From Gordionus sp. m RMFG-2023 (lineage: Eukaryota; Nematomorpha; Gordioida; Chordodea; Parachordodidae), in assembly GCF_954871325.1 (NCBI RefSeq), contig NC_088777.1:36371366-36435365 (forward strand): 64,000 bases of DNA, written 5' to 3'. The position numbers and the translations under genes are program-made. The notes below the pieces were generated by a model. The model saw only the letters and a list, made by a program, of their open reading frames with translations, was not told the DNA's origin and made no database searches. Below are positions 22,676-33,800 of this stretch, in pieces (within the stretch, counting starts at the first letter, position 1; the number at the start of each line of letters is the position of its first letter).

Positions 22676-23760
22676 GATTAACAACAGTTCAACGGCCTAA
22701 TAAAGTTATTGCAAGGAAAGGCGAAAAACAGGTTGGGGCAATTACTACATCAGAACGTGGTACACTTATAACCTTGGCAATTGCTGTCAATGCTCTACGA
22801 AATTCTATTCCACCTATGTTTATATATCCCAGGAAAAAATTTTATGATCATTATTTAAGAGATGGCTCTGTAGGATGCGTTGGCGTGTCCAATGGTTCTG
22901 GATGGATGCTGGCTGAAGATTTTATATATTTTTTAAATCATTTTATAAAATACACTAAGCCCAGTCAAGATAAAAAAGTTTTGCCTATATTAGATAATCA
23001 TAAATCTCACCAATCTATTGAAGTCATTGAGCTGTGCTCTGACAGTGGTATAGTTCTATTGACTCTCCCTCCCCATTGCACTCACAAACTCCAACCATTA
23101 GATAGAACTGTTTTTGGACCTCTAAAAAAATATTACAACAGTGCCTTGGATGCTTGGATGAGAATGCATCCAGGGAAAAGTTTTACTATATATGATATCC
23201 CTGGAGTAGTAAAGGATGTCCTTCCAAAAGCCACCTCAGCTTCAAATATCCAAAAGAGTTTTGAATCCTCAGGTATATGGCCCCTAAATCCTTTAATTTT
23301 TAATGACGAAAATTCGAATCCTTTATATTATAATAATAATAACGATCCTAATGAGAATTTAAATTTATCTGAAATTATTTCGCAACCATCTGTCAGTGAT
23401 AGTCCTGTTCCATCATCTTCTCACTTGGAAAAAGATTTTGCTACAGAAATTATTAGTCCCCATCCAACAATATTTAAAAAAACAACACGTAATCAAATGA
23501 CTTCAGCCATTTTAACCTCTTCACCTTACAAAAAAATAGCCAGATCTAGGGCTAACTGGAAAAAAAATCAAACCAATTATAAAAAAAGTTTAAATATGAA
23601 TGCTGGCAAAAAAAAATTCTTTTTAGTGTGCCACAAAAACTATCAAACTCACCACCATAATGAAGATTGGTTCCAATGCCGTAATTGTCATTTATGGGCA
23701 TATGGATCATGTTGTGATTTTAATCCATTTTTTATATGTAATAAATGTGTTGTATGTTAA
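22676..23760 (+). CDS. Jerky/pogo transposase, DDE_1 domain and PHD-like finger
   Basis: An open exon of 360 codons plus stop, entered through acceptor TTTTCATAG with the split Gly codon G|GA of DETG. It reads LTTVQRPNKVIARKG, then GAITTSERG, contains the second Asp in LPILDNHKSHQS and the third in KLQPLDRTVFGPLKKYY, which completes a DDD-type triad with the Asp of the preceding exon. After a Ser/Asn-rich linker the C-terminus has CHKNYQTHHHNEDWFQC, CHLWAYGSCC and CNKC, a PHD-finger arrangement known in this transposase group. This last exon is intact, whereas the first exons are damaged. The TAA is at 23758-23760. Confidence 0.88.
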
Positions 23761-25442
23761 TATTATATGTTTGTTATGATTTTTATATGAATAAAATGCT
23801 TAGAAAATGATAGTCTAAAACATGCCCCACAAAAGGATAATACGTCCCCCGTCTCTTTTTCATGACTCAAAAATTTTCATTTTTTTAAAATTTAAATTTA
23901 AAAAAATATATAATATTTTTTTATTAGATATTAATTTCTACCGTAGATAATTATATAAAGAATAAAATAACATCAAAATTATTTTGATAAATTATTTCTC
24001 CTCCTTTTCACAGCCTCTCAATTTTTTATGGACAATATAACCCCGGTCTCTCCTATATATATTGCATTCTAGTTAATCATAACTTATTATGTTGCGTTCT
24101 TCAGGTTTTTCATAATGGCTAAGTTAAAAGTCCTATCGGGCCTGCATGGGCAACTTATTCAAAATAGTTTTACTGGGTTAGCCAGGTCGAAAGTTTTTTA
24201 AAAAATATAAAGCTTAGAATTAGGCAAATTTATATATTTTCCTGCACAATTACTACGGACCGACAACTTGTACGAAATAATTTTATGGGCCGAGTCTATA
24301 AATAATTAACGGGCTGGACACCTTTTTGATTTTGAAATTTTCTAAAACCGGTTCGAGCTGGGATAGGCCCCATCAATCTCTAAAAGTATAATCATAACCC
24401 ACTATTTATGTTTAATATATTTTTTTAAAAGGGTATAATATACGTTAATTGTTGAAATTATTTTTTTCCAAAATTCGATATAAAATTGCTATAAAAAAAT
24501 TGTGAAAATGTTAATTATATCTATAAAGTTAATTAAAGATATATCTGTTTCCTGTCATTTCCATCTTAGTATTTAATTCATCCATTCTTTTATTTCTAAA
24601 GACTTTATTGCAAATAAATTATATAAAAAATGTATAATTTGTGGAAACTGACCACCAAATATAACATCTATAACAGTGTTAAATCGCTCATTTTATACCA
24701 ACTGTACGCTTTAGCCTATTCTAAAAAAATGAATGAAATCCGTTTCTATGTTGAGTGTACTCAACTTTAAGGTTGAGGCTAATTTTTTATAAAAACTTGG
24801 CTAAGCCTTTTTGGAGTTGGATAAAGATAGTGATTTAACAAGGATATCCTATAATAAGTCACTTGGAACTTTCACTATTATCAAATTTATAGAGAAAGGG
24901 ATACAAATATATAATTTATTTTAAAGGAATAATATAATTAAATTAAAAAATTCATTTAGATGGAAAAATTTGTTATATAAAATTGTAATAATTATACATA
25001 GGGAATTCTAATTTTTGTGTAAAATTAACATTAATTGTGTTAGAATATTCATTACCATCGGTAGTAATCCTATTTAGGAATTCGCTGTCGTGCATGTCTA
25101 GCTTCAACGGTCCATCTTGGCCTGTTAATCGGTCATATTTGAACCATATGACGTGTTGAAAAGGCTTGGAGCTTCCTCCAGGGAAATAAGAACTTTAAAA
25201 ATTATAGGTATATAGGAGTTTAGCAAATTCGTAAACTTCACAGATCCAGGTTATTAGAAAATTCTAAATCATCTCTAGCACCCGTTAGCTTTGAAAGAGC
25301 ATATTTTACAGGAATCGTATTCCAGCATGTATAAAGTACTTACCCTATGAATTTCAAATATTTCATCAAAAAATTTCCCTTATTCTTTAATGATATAAAA
25401 AATATATTATATAAATTAAGAATATTTCAAAAGGTTACCGAA
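23761..25442. other. Non-coding stretch with decayed repeat
   Basis: No credible exon. Around 24100-24385 there are scattered G+C-rich motifs (CGGGCCTGCATGGGC, GGGCCGAG, GAGCTGGGATAGGCCCC) in A/T runs, resembling a strongly decayed non-autonomous hAT-type repeat, without clear ends. The rest is featureless A+T-rich DNA. Confidence 0.45.
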
Positions 25443-25765
25443 TGTTGAATATGTTGATCGATGTTATTTTATTATTTATTTTGGCAATTGATTTATTTTA
25501 TATTATATCAATTTGTATTTAAATTTAATCGGTGAAAATTTTATATTAACATTTTTTTATTCATCAATTTGTATTAGTGATTTTTTTTATTAATGTTTAG
25601 AAAAAAGATATATAAAGAGATAAAAAAAATGTAATTGACCTTGGAAAATAAGAATGTAATTTATCATATAATAAAATTTAAATTATTATTTAAAATAAAA
25701 TGATAATCAATGAAAAATGTGTAATAATTATCTATGATAAAAGTGGAAATTATCCAATTCCAACA
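25443..25765 (+). repeat. 5' LTR of the short LTR element
   Basis: 323 bp, TG...CA ends, followed directly by the TGG of the primer site. It pairs with 27416-27738. It is very A+T-rich. Confidence 0.92.
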
Positions 25766-25815
25766 TGGTGCCCAAGACGAGTCTCGAACTCGCGACCTTC
25801 GCGTTATCAGCACGA
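25766..25815 (-). other. Primer site that is the complement of a complete tRNA-Ile 3' half
   Basis: The complement of these 50 bases folds as positions 27-76 of a tRNA. The anticodon stem TCGTG/CGCGA encloses the loop CTGATAA (anticodon GAT, Ile). A five-base variable loop AGGTC follows, then the T stem GCGAG/CTCGT around TTCGAGA, the acceptor strand CTTGGGC, discriminator A and CCA. A normal primer-binding site matches only the last 8-18 bases of a tRNA. The element thus carries a copy of the whole 3' half, ending exactly at the start of the anticodon stem. Folding was done by eye; all stems pair, with G-T wobbles. Confidence 0.85.
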
Positions 25816-27415
25816 CTCAATAAAGAATGTAAATTTAATGGAAAGTGAGAGTATCTTCGTATTCCAAAGATGTCAGGAAAGCGGTCAAGAGCTTTATGAC
25901 CATAGAAGACATTTACAATCTAGGTCTAGAGGAAGACACCGCGGAGTCAAGTGGCATCTAGGGAGGGATGAAATTGTTTCATTTGGATGGATCACCTGGA
26001 GTACAAGAGGTTAATCACATGGGCAGAGTCAAAAATAGTTACGTAACAACAAAACCCATTCAGGATTCTCACGCACATAGTAAATCTCTTATCAAGAAAC
26101 CCCAGTTCATCAATGACAATCGCCCCGCACAGCACGATGAACGTTACGATTTACGCTACGATAACGGCCGCGACAAACAATTCGATGGACGGCACAGCAA
26201 CTTCCACGACAATCGTTTTGATCAAAGCTACGATAATTGTCACTATAACCGCAACCGTTTCGATAATCGCAACGAACTACTATGACGATCGATACAACAA
26301 TAGCGGGTACAACGTCCATGGCAATCGCCACGACTCTCATTGTGACCATCATCAAAGCCCTGATCGACGGGATGACTGCTATAGAGGTGATAACCGAACC
26401 AACTATCTCCGTCGTGGTCAGCACAGACACAACCCTCAAAATATCAATGGTTTTCCGAAATATTCGTCGAGGCCCAACCAGTACAAAAATGACAATAATA
26501 CTTACAATAGATCTTCTGATTACAAAGATCGTGATTGTCAATTGAATACGAACCATGCTATGAACATCGAAGTAATTGATGATGACGACGACTCAAACAC
26601 AGACCTTAAAGAATATAATCTGCAGAATTTGGAAGTGTACAATCTGGGGGTCAAGGATACCATATATGACGTGTACAACGTGACAGTGAGCATCAACAAC
26701 ATACCCACGTGGATGCAAGTTGACAGCGGTATCAGGTACAGTATACTTCCGAAGCTGACAGCTAAGACTGTAGGCATAACCGCGATACGTAAGACGGACA
26801 TGAGACTCACTGGTTATGACGGCAGCGCTATCAAGATATTAGGTCTTGCCAATGTGAACGTTAAGTATGAAGGAAACTCACATACACTGGAGGCCATTGT
26901 AGTGAATTGTGATAAGATCCCCCTGTTAGGACGTATGTGGCTCCACACCTTCAACAACATTTTAAAAACGTTCTTAGTGGGTAATGTAGAGAATGATCTC
27001 GAGAAGATAATCTCGACAACAAAAAAAGATCTCGAATCAACTTACTCCTACAAACCCAAAATGATCAGACAAGAGAAAGTTCACTTGAAGCCCGATGCTG
27101 TGCCTAAGATCATACCTTCAAGGAGAATTCCGTGCGCCAAGATCGATACAACGACTCAGAAATTGGATTGCTGGCTGAAGTACGACAAAATAAACCTTGC
27201 TCGAAAGGAATCTAGATGTCCGATGCCATGCACAAGCGATCCGGTTTGGAAATTAGCTAGGGGTTGTCTTTACTTTACCAAGCCATCGTCAGGTTTGAAA
27301 AGAAGACTACACCATGAACATGGGTGGCGTATTGCGTGGTGATCATGAATGTTAATGACGTTACCACTCAACTTATCCAAGAAAATCATAAGACGAATTT
27401 CTTTGGAGGATGGAA

Positions 27416-27738
27416 TGTTGAATATGTTGATCGATGTTATTTTATTATTTATTTTGGCAATTGATTTATTTTATATTATATCAATTTTTATTTAAATTTA
27501 ATCGGTGAAAATTTTATATTAACATTTTTTTATACATCAATTTGTATTAGTGATTTTTTTATTATTGTTTAAAAAAAAGATATATAAAGAGATAAAAAAA
27601 AATGTAATTGATCTTGGAAAATAAAAATGTAATTTATCATATAATAAAATTTAAATTATGATTTAAAATAAAATGATAATCAATGAAAAATGTATAATAA
27701 TTATCTATGATAAAAGTGGAAATAATTCAATTCCAACA
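27416..27738 (+). repeat. 3' LTR of the short LTR element
   Basis: 323 bp, the partner of 25443-25765, preceded by a polypurine tract. The following CCAAA resembles the CCGAA before the 5' LTR. Confidence 0.92.
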
Positions 27739-29399
27739 CCAAAAATTGTCTATTTACAGGATAGGTACTTTATACTTATTGGAATATGATTCCGGCATAA
27801 TCAGGTCTTTAAAGTTAAACAACTCATGCTATAAATGTCTTAAATTTAGAAAATTTGCTAATAATTCAGATTTGCTAAACCCCTTATGACATATATGCAC
27901 ATATTTATTTTTCAATGATTTATATTTCGAAATGATAAAAAGGGAAACTGATTTTGTAATAAAATGATGATCAACACTTTTTACGATGAGTATTAGTATA
28001 GTATGTAATCTGACCTAAGTATAAATTTAAAGTTAGTATTTTGTTATGGTTAAATCTGCTATACGGTCTAAATTTAGACGAAATATCATCAGATTGGTAA
28101 AAACTAATTCAAAGAAACGAATTTAAAATATAAAAGGGACTTAAAAAATAAATGAATAAAACCAGACACAATTAATATACCAGATATGGCACTCCAAGTT
28201 AACTTCAGAACCAACTGTGACAATTCTGGCCAAGTTAAAATGTTTTTTAAAGCTTTGAGGCTTTTTCAATTTTCTGAGATCTGTTTTACAGATGTAATCG
28301 TATGCTTTTATTTATATACAATAGAAAATAAAAGCAAAATATATTATTTTTTATTTAGCGATTATTTAAAAGGTCCGCCATGTTCAAACATATATAATAT
28401 ATAAGGAATTGGATTGTAGTGGAGTGAAATCGAGGGTTGGTTAACATAATTTTGGAACTAACTTAAAATAAGCCTTCCATTTTTTTATCACAAGCTTATT
28501 ATATGTTTTTTAGGGAAATGCATGCCCCAAAGTGGAATTTGAACGTTATTACTTACACTTATTATACTTATTTATTTAAATTCCTACCTAATACTGTGTC
28601 CAAAAATTACTTTAAAATTTTAAATTTTAATAAAATCGTTTTAAAATTCTTTAAATTTTCTAGAATTATATTTTGAACATTATTTTCCCAATGTTTTTCT
28701 CTTTTTTAAAATAATGTTTCGAAAGTTTGCCAATTTAACTTTTTATATATTTTGGGCACACTCTAAATAAAGAATCAAGGCTAAGGAAATGAAAGAACTA
28801 TTAATTATATGAAACTTCTGCATTAAAATATTGTAATATGTTTCCTTTAATAATCTGAGCAATTCAAAAGGATTGCAACTTAATATGAAATGCTTCAGAT
28901 GATGAGTCCTCAGGTTTGACCTTATAACATTCAAAAATAGTTTATAATTAGTTTATATATTAATCGATTGAAATTATGTTTTAAATATATTTAAAATTTT
29001 ATCTTCGAAATGTATGCTAGCATTTGCAAATATTAAGCTAACTTTAAACATGAATCTTAGTTTTAATTGTTCTCAAATAACATAAATTTTCTATTATTAA
29101 GATGATAAAATATAATTAATTTTACTCCAATATCTGGATAAACTTCCAAAGAGCAAGAAAAAATGGATGTTATATATTATTGCCATATATAGGAAATATA
29201 TTATTTATCATAAAAATTTCAAATAAATATTTATTAAAGATCATATTATTCATATTCTAGGTATAAAAATATCTTAAGATTCTAATTTTTTTTTAGAAAG
29301 AAATTTTATGTTTTTTTTATATTATGTATAAACAGTAAATAAAAAAGAAAGAGATTTTTATTTTCACACCAAAAATTATAATAGGAGTAACTAGATACT
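27739..29399. other. A+T-rich non-coding stretch
   Basis: No supported gene. A short stretch at about 28185-28245 (+) encodes MALQVNFRTNCDNSGQVKM with a more protein-like composition than its surroundings, but it runs into A/T-rich noise and I could not assign it. Confidence 0.45.
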
Positions 29400-29960
29400 T
29401 ATAGTTTTTTAATAGAACCATAATAAAGCGCATATGTTAATTTTTCTGTTTCTTTCTAAATATTGTCATTAGTTTTCTTTGCATATCACATGAGTTTGAT
29501 CAACCAGACATGAAAACTTATTGGTTCCATTTTATGGTGATCATTCTCACACGCCTTTCATATATTTTTTACCACAATTTCAAAGCGTGGCTCATCAATT
29601 TAATGCCTCTATAATTATCACTATCCTAACATCACTTTTTATTTTTTAGATGGGAACTAGATCACTATTTTTCATTCACACGGAGACCCTTCGAGCCTCT
29701 ACTATTTTTTATTCATTAAACCTGTCAAATCCTTTATTTTCCAAAAGCTTTGAATCTAAATATTGCAATATAATCAGTCCCATCGCCTTATTTGTCGCAT
29801 CCTTTTGAGGGCAACAATCACTTATTGCTTCATCACTTCTATACCTCATTTATTTTCTAAGGTCAACCATTTTAATATTATCACATTTTTCATTACTAAT
29901 AGCCTCGACCAACTTAATATCTACATATCTTTTATCTCCGAGGGTTTCAACCCCTTCCAT
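29400..29960 (-). pseudogene. RTE-like LINE reverse transcriptase relic
   Basis: Read leftwards: about 29660 gives NSDLVPI, about 29620 gives DSDNYRGIKLMSHALKLW, then KIYERRVRM, NQ, FMSG and QRKLMTIFRKKQK. These match, in order, the LVPIxKxKGDVxxCxNYRGIxLxSHxxKLWExxIExR block and the following QFGFMPGRST...REK block of RTE-clade (Bov-B-like) reverse transcriptases. The part to the right (to about 29960) reads NKAMGL and fits the upstream NKATGPD block. At least four stops and several frame changes are present; the upstream endonuclease and the catalytic YADD part are missing. It is a dead 5'- and 3'-truncated copy. Confidence 0.7.
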
Positions 29961-30787
29961 ATCCCAAAAATATATCATATAAATATATATAACTAGGATT
30001 CATATAATTGCAATCAAATAAACCATTTATACAAATAATATTAATTATAAATATTCCTATAACAACATCATAATAATCAATATATCAAATCCATAACACT
30101 AGCAATCATTCTAGAATCTTACTCCATCTCCAAAAACCACACGACCCGGGTTGATGATTTTTAATTCATCCTCGTTGATAGCTAAACCAAGCTTTGTCAA
30201 GGTTCTAACAAAGAAAGGAACAAATCTTTCATTCCGAGTTAGCTCTCGTATATTTAACATATGACTCGATCTATTACTAAACGCATAGCTTGTAGATAAT
30301 TGCTATTCCTTTTAATTTATCCAATTTTTATTTAATCACTATCAGTTATAAATAAATTGTAGAAATTTATTATTACATTTGGACATCCTTTCCAACCTTT
30401 TTAATTGGCTTTTACAAACCGTCGAGCACACGATGATTCTATTCTACCCAGAAGAATATTTTATTCTCGATTAGCCATATTAGTATTGTACAAATCCTCA
30501 TCACGTTGATGCAAATAACAGGATCTTGATGGTAAGAAATTTTGAAATAATTGGCGAGAAATGATCGTTTCTTCATGTTACAATAGAGCTAAATTAAATA
30601 TTTCTTTGGTTTATAATATTTTATTGTTTGCTATTTTATTTTTACATGAAAAAACTTTCTCTGATTTTACTTTTTAATTATCACACTGATATGAGAACAT
30701 TTTTTAAACCCCAATTAGAGTTTTTTTATAGTAAAATTTAAAATATTTGTTAATTGTTAAACTTCAAATAATAATTCAAAAGCAATA
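29961..30787. other. A+T-rich non-coding stretch
   Basis: Nothing recognisable. It is slightly less A+T-rich around 30130-30500, without an open frame of interest. Confidence 0.4.
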
Positions 30788-30888
30788 TTTTTTAGATATT
30801 TTTTAAATTATGATAAAATAGTTTCTAGATATTTTTTAATTATGATAAAATAAAATTTCTAGATATTTTTTAATTATGATAAATTTAA
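30788..30888. repeat. Imperfect tandem repeat of about 35 bp
   Basis: Three consecutive units containing TAGATATTTTTTAAxTATGA, next to the outer edge of the 5' LTR of the gypsy fossil. Confidence 0.7.
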
Positions 30889-33800
30889 TGTATTAATATA
30901 AATATAAATTGTATATTGTTGAGTTTTAAGCTACAATTTATTGTAATAGATTAAAGAGATAAACGATTTTGTAAAAGTATATATGGATATATATTTTCTT
31001 ATTGTTTTTTATTTTTTTAAAAAAGTGACGTATTAAATAAAAAGATTAAAATTATACTATGCCTAACAAGACTCAAAGATATTTCTGAAGAAAAAAACGA
31101 AGAAACATCAACTTCTACTCATTCCCATATTCCAGAATCAAGGAAAAAGTTAATATTCAGGTATACCTATATAATATAGAACTCATTTTCAAATAAAAAA
31201 TATTGTAGATCAAAATAAAAAAAAGATTTATTATTAGCATATATAGGCACTAATAATTTAATCAAAATTTTTTACTATCCAAATAACCTAGAGAGCATTC
31301 AATTTTACTTGACAATTTAGAAAAAATATTTAAAGATTTTTCGAATATTTACATCGCAATAATTTTTATACTTTAAAAAGAGGCAGTGAAACTATCATCG
31401 ATTTTTCAATTAAATTGAAAATTTGTTCTTTATGTAATTTTAAATTGCCAGTTGATGAACTCTTAAGAGATATTTTTATCTTAAAAGTAGGGTTGCCTGA
31501 GCTGGTCAAAGAACTTCGGTCAAAATATACCAAAGGAAATATTACTTTTGAAGATACTGTGCTTTTAGCAATTGCGCTGTCTTTGGAGAAGAAAACCCTG
31601 GCAGAAGTTAATAAAATAATTAAACATAAGCCTACGCATGGTTCGAAAAATACTTATTTTAGGAATAACAATTATTATAACGTTAATAAATTCAAAAATA
31701 ATAATTATTATAATGCTAACTAATTCAGCCATAATAATTATAAATAGAGTTTTAAACCTAATTTCAGCTAAAAAAAGTAATATACTCTAGGTGCGGAAAA
31801 GCAAACCACATAGCGAGAGTGTAGAACGTATGCTATACAAATTATTCTACCATGGAAACCTCGCCTGTTTTTTGCTAATAAGGCTACAATCGATGCGAAG
31901 ATAAATGGGCTGCAGCTTACTATGAAATTTGACACTGGTGCGTGTAGTGTGATAGATGAGGTTACCTGGAGTCGCATAGGCAAACCATCATTATCACCTG
32001 CTTATAAACTAGTGGGATATAACCATATCAAAATCGAAGTATTGGGTAAATGTTATGTGGAAGTTGAAGTAAAAACTATTTCAAAATTTTTACCTATTTG
32101 GGTAGTTAAAGGTGAGAGTACCCTTATTTTTGGAATGCCCTTTCTTAGAGAATTTGATACAAAACTACCGGAAGAAGTTCGGATTAATAATATAAATATG
32201 AATTTTTCCAGTTTAAATACTATTGCTTCGGAATTTCTGCAAGTTTTTTAAAAAAAATTCGGACAAATAAAATTACAGGAAGCCGTCATCAAGATACAAC
32301 CAAATACAGTGTCAATTGCGCTACTGTTTACAAAATTTTATTTCCGTTGCGTCGACCCGTTGAAGTTGAGTTAGACAGACTTCTAAACGTTGGCGTTATC
32401 GAGAAGGAGGATCCAACAACAACTCCAATCACTTTGGGTACGCCAACGGTTAATATCTTAAAGAAATCCGGTGCCGTGCGGATATGCGGAGATTTTCTTT
32501 TAACAATCAACAAATATTTAGCAATACATAACGATTTACTATAAACTTTCGTCGACCTGACAAATAGGATCCGGGTTGCAAAATATTTTCAACGATAGAT
32601 TCAAGAGATGCCTTTTTACAATTCGGAGTTAGTCCAGAATGTAGGGACCTTTTAGTAATTTCTTCTCATGTCGGTTTACCGATACCAAGGAATCCCTTTT
32701 GGGTTGACTAGCGCTCTGATAATATTTTAACGCTTTATGCAAAACCTATTAAAGGGAATTCCTATGGTTAGTGTATTTTTAGACGACGTAATTATTGCAG
32801 GCGCTAATAATTTTGATCATATAGTTAATCTAGAAGAAGTATTAAGAAGATTTGATATTGCTGGACTGACAACGACGGCCGATAAAATTAAAATCGGAGG
32901 AAAATGAAATATTTAATAGAGTTAAAATACAACAATTCCTTATTCAGCCGATATTCCTGTCGTAATTTCTTGTGATACGAAGATGGTCTAGAAGCTGTTA
33001 TTGCACACCGATTTCTTACTGGCCAGGAAAAACCGATTGCTTACGCATCTAGGACACTTTCTGAGGCTGAAAAGACATTTTATTTTGGTTACAAATCATA
33101 AACCTTTAAAATATATCTTAGGTGATAAAAGAGGGCTAAATAAAATAAAAATAAACGTTTAATACGGTGGGCGACGAAGTTATTAAAATACGACTATGAG
33201 ATAATTCATAGATCTGGTAATCAAAACATATGTACCAACGCTCTGTCCCGTTTGGAGGTAGAGAGAGAAAAAACTAATGAAGTTACAAAAAAAATCGAAG
33301 ATGAAATTAGATAATTAAAAATTAATTTAATAGAAGATTTATCTTTCACTCGCAGTAAAGTCGTAAGTTAAACGAGCAATGATATCAATCTGAAAGAGAT
33401 TATTAAATTAATTAAAAATAATTGGTATATTGATAATATAAATAATTATTTAGAGATTTAAAAAAAAATCATTTTAATTAAAGATTATATTTTATTCGAA
33501 GAAGGATTAATATTTTAGATAGAATTATTCTCTCTGATAATCTAAAGAAGGAAGTTTTGAATGCTATTCATCAAGTTAATACTGGGATAGTGGAGATGAG
33601 TGATGTTGAAGAGTTAAATGCTGCAAGAGTTGTCAGGAAGGGAGACCGGGAGCAGAGAAGTGCCGTTATACAATTGGAACATTCCTATCCGACCTTGGGA
33701 ACGAATACACATTCATTTGGCAGGCCGCGTATCTGGAAAGTATTGGTTAATTTGCATAGACGCTTTCACCAAATGGGTTGAAGTTGCAATTTTACTACAT

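Larger units (their letters stand above)
17388..23760 (+). mobile_element. Jerky/pogo-type DNA transposon gene, split by nested insertions
   Basis: A Tc1/mariner-superfamily transposase gene with DDE_1 endonuclease and C-terminal PHD-like finger, in pieces: about 17388-17709, 22370-22630 and 22676-23760. It begins MVRTYIRKTNKENR, the usual N-terminus of this family, and the piece ending SGLCPKQ at 17709 continues as VRVLAYQMAKRYSL at 22370. Both sides fit the family's F-G-L-T-x-K-D-V-R-R-L-A-Y block and are joined in phase 0 by donor CAA|GTATTT and acceptor TTTAG. The 4660-bp intron contains a hAT element and a Ty3/gypsy fossil. The N-terminal part has stop codons and the second exon one frameshift, so the copy is not active as it stands, while the last 360 codons are open. 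Terminal inverted repeats were not identified. Confidence 0.8.
25443..27738 (+). mobile_element. Short LTR retrotransposon with tRNA-Ile-half primer site
   Basis: The two LTRs of 323 bp (25443-25765 and 27416-27738) start TGTTGAATATG and end AATTCCAACA. I count about ten substitutions and two one-base indels between them (about 97% identity), so insertion is fairly recent on this window's scale. The flanks CCGAA and CCAAA look like a 5-bp target duplication. A primer site follows the 5' LTR, and a purine tract (GGAGGATGGAA) precedes the 3' LTR. The interior holds an Asp/Arg/Asn/His-rich Gag-like segment (about 26040-26540) and a retropepsin-like protease region (about 26690-26960). No reverse transcriptase, RNase H or integrase is recognisable, so this is a non-autonomous derivative of a Ty3/gypsy-like element, with about one or two breaks in what remains. 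Confidence 0.85.

Noticed and set aside
25766-25815. A possible tRNA-Ile gene on the minus strand.
   Set aside because: The 5' half (acceptor 5' strand and D arm) is missing and the segment lies exactly at the primer site of an LTR element, so it is a tRNA-half copy, not a gene.
28186-28404. A short frame starting MALQVNFRTNCDNSGQVKM, considered as an adaptor-ear-like exon.
   Set aside because: The resemblance covers too few residues, the rest is A+T-rich noise, and no clear splice sites define an exon.
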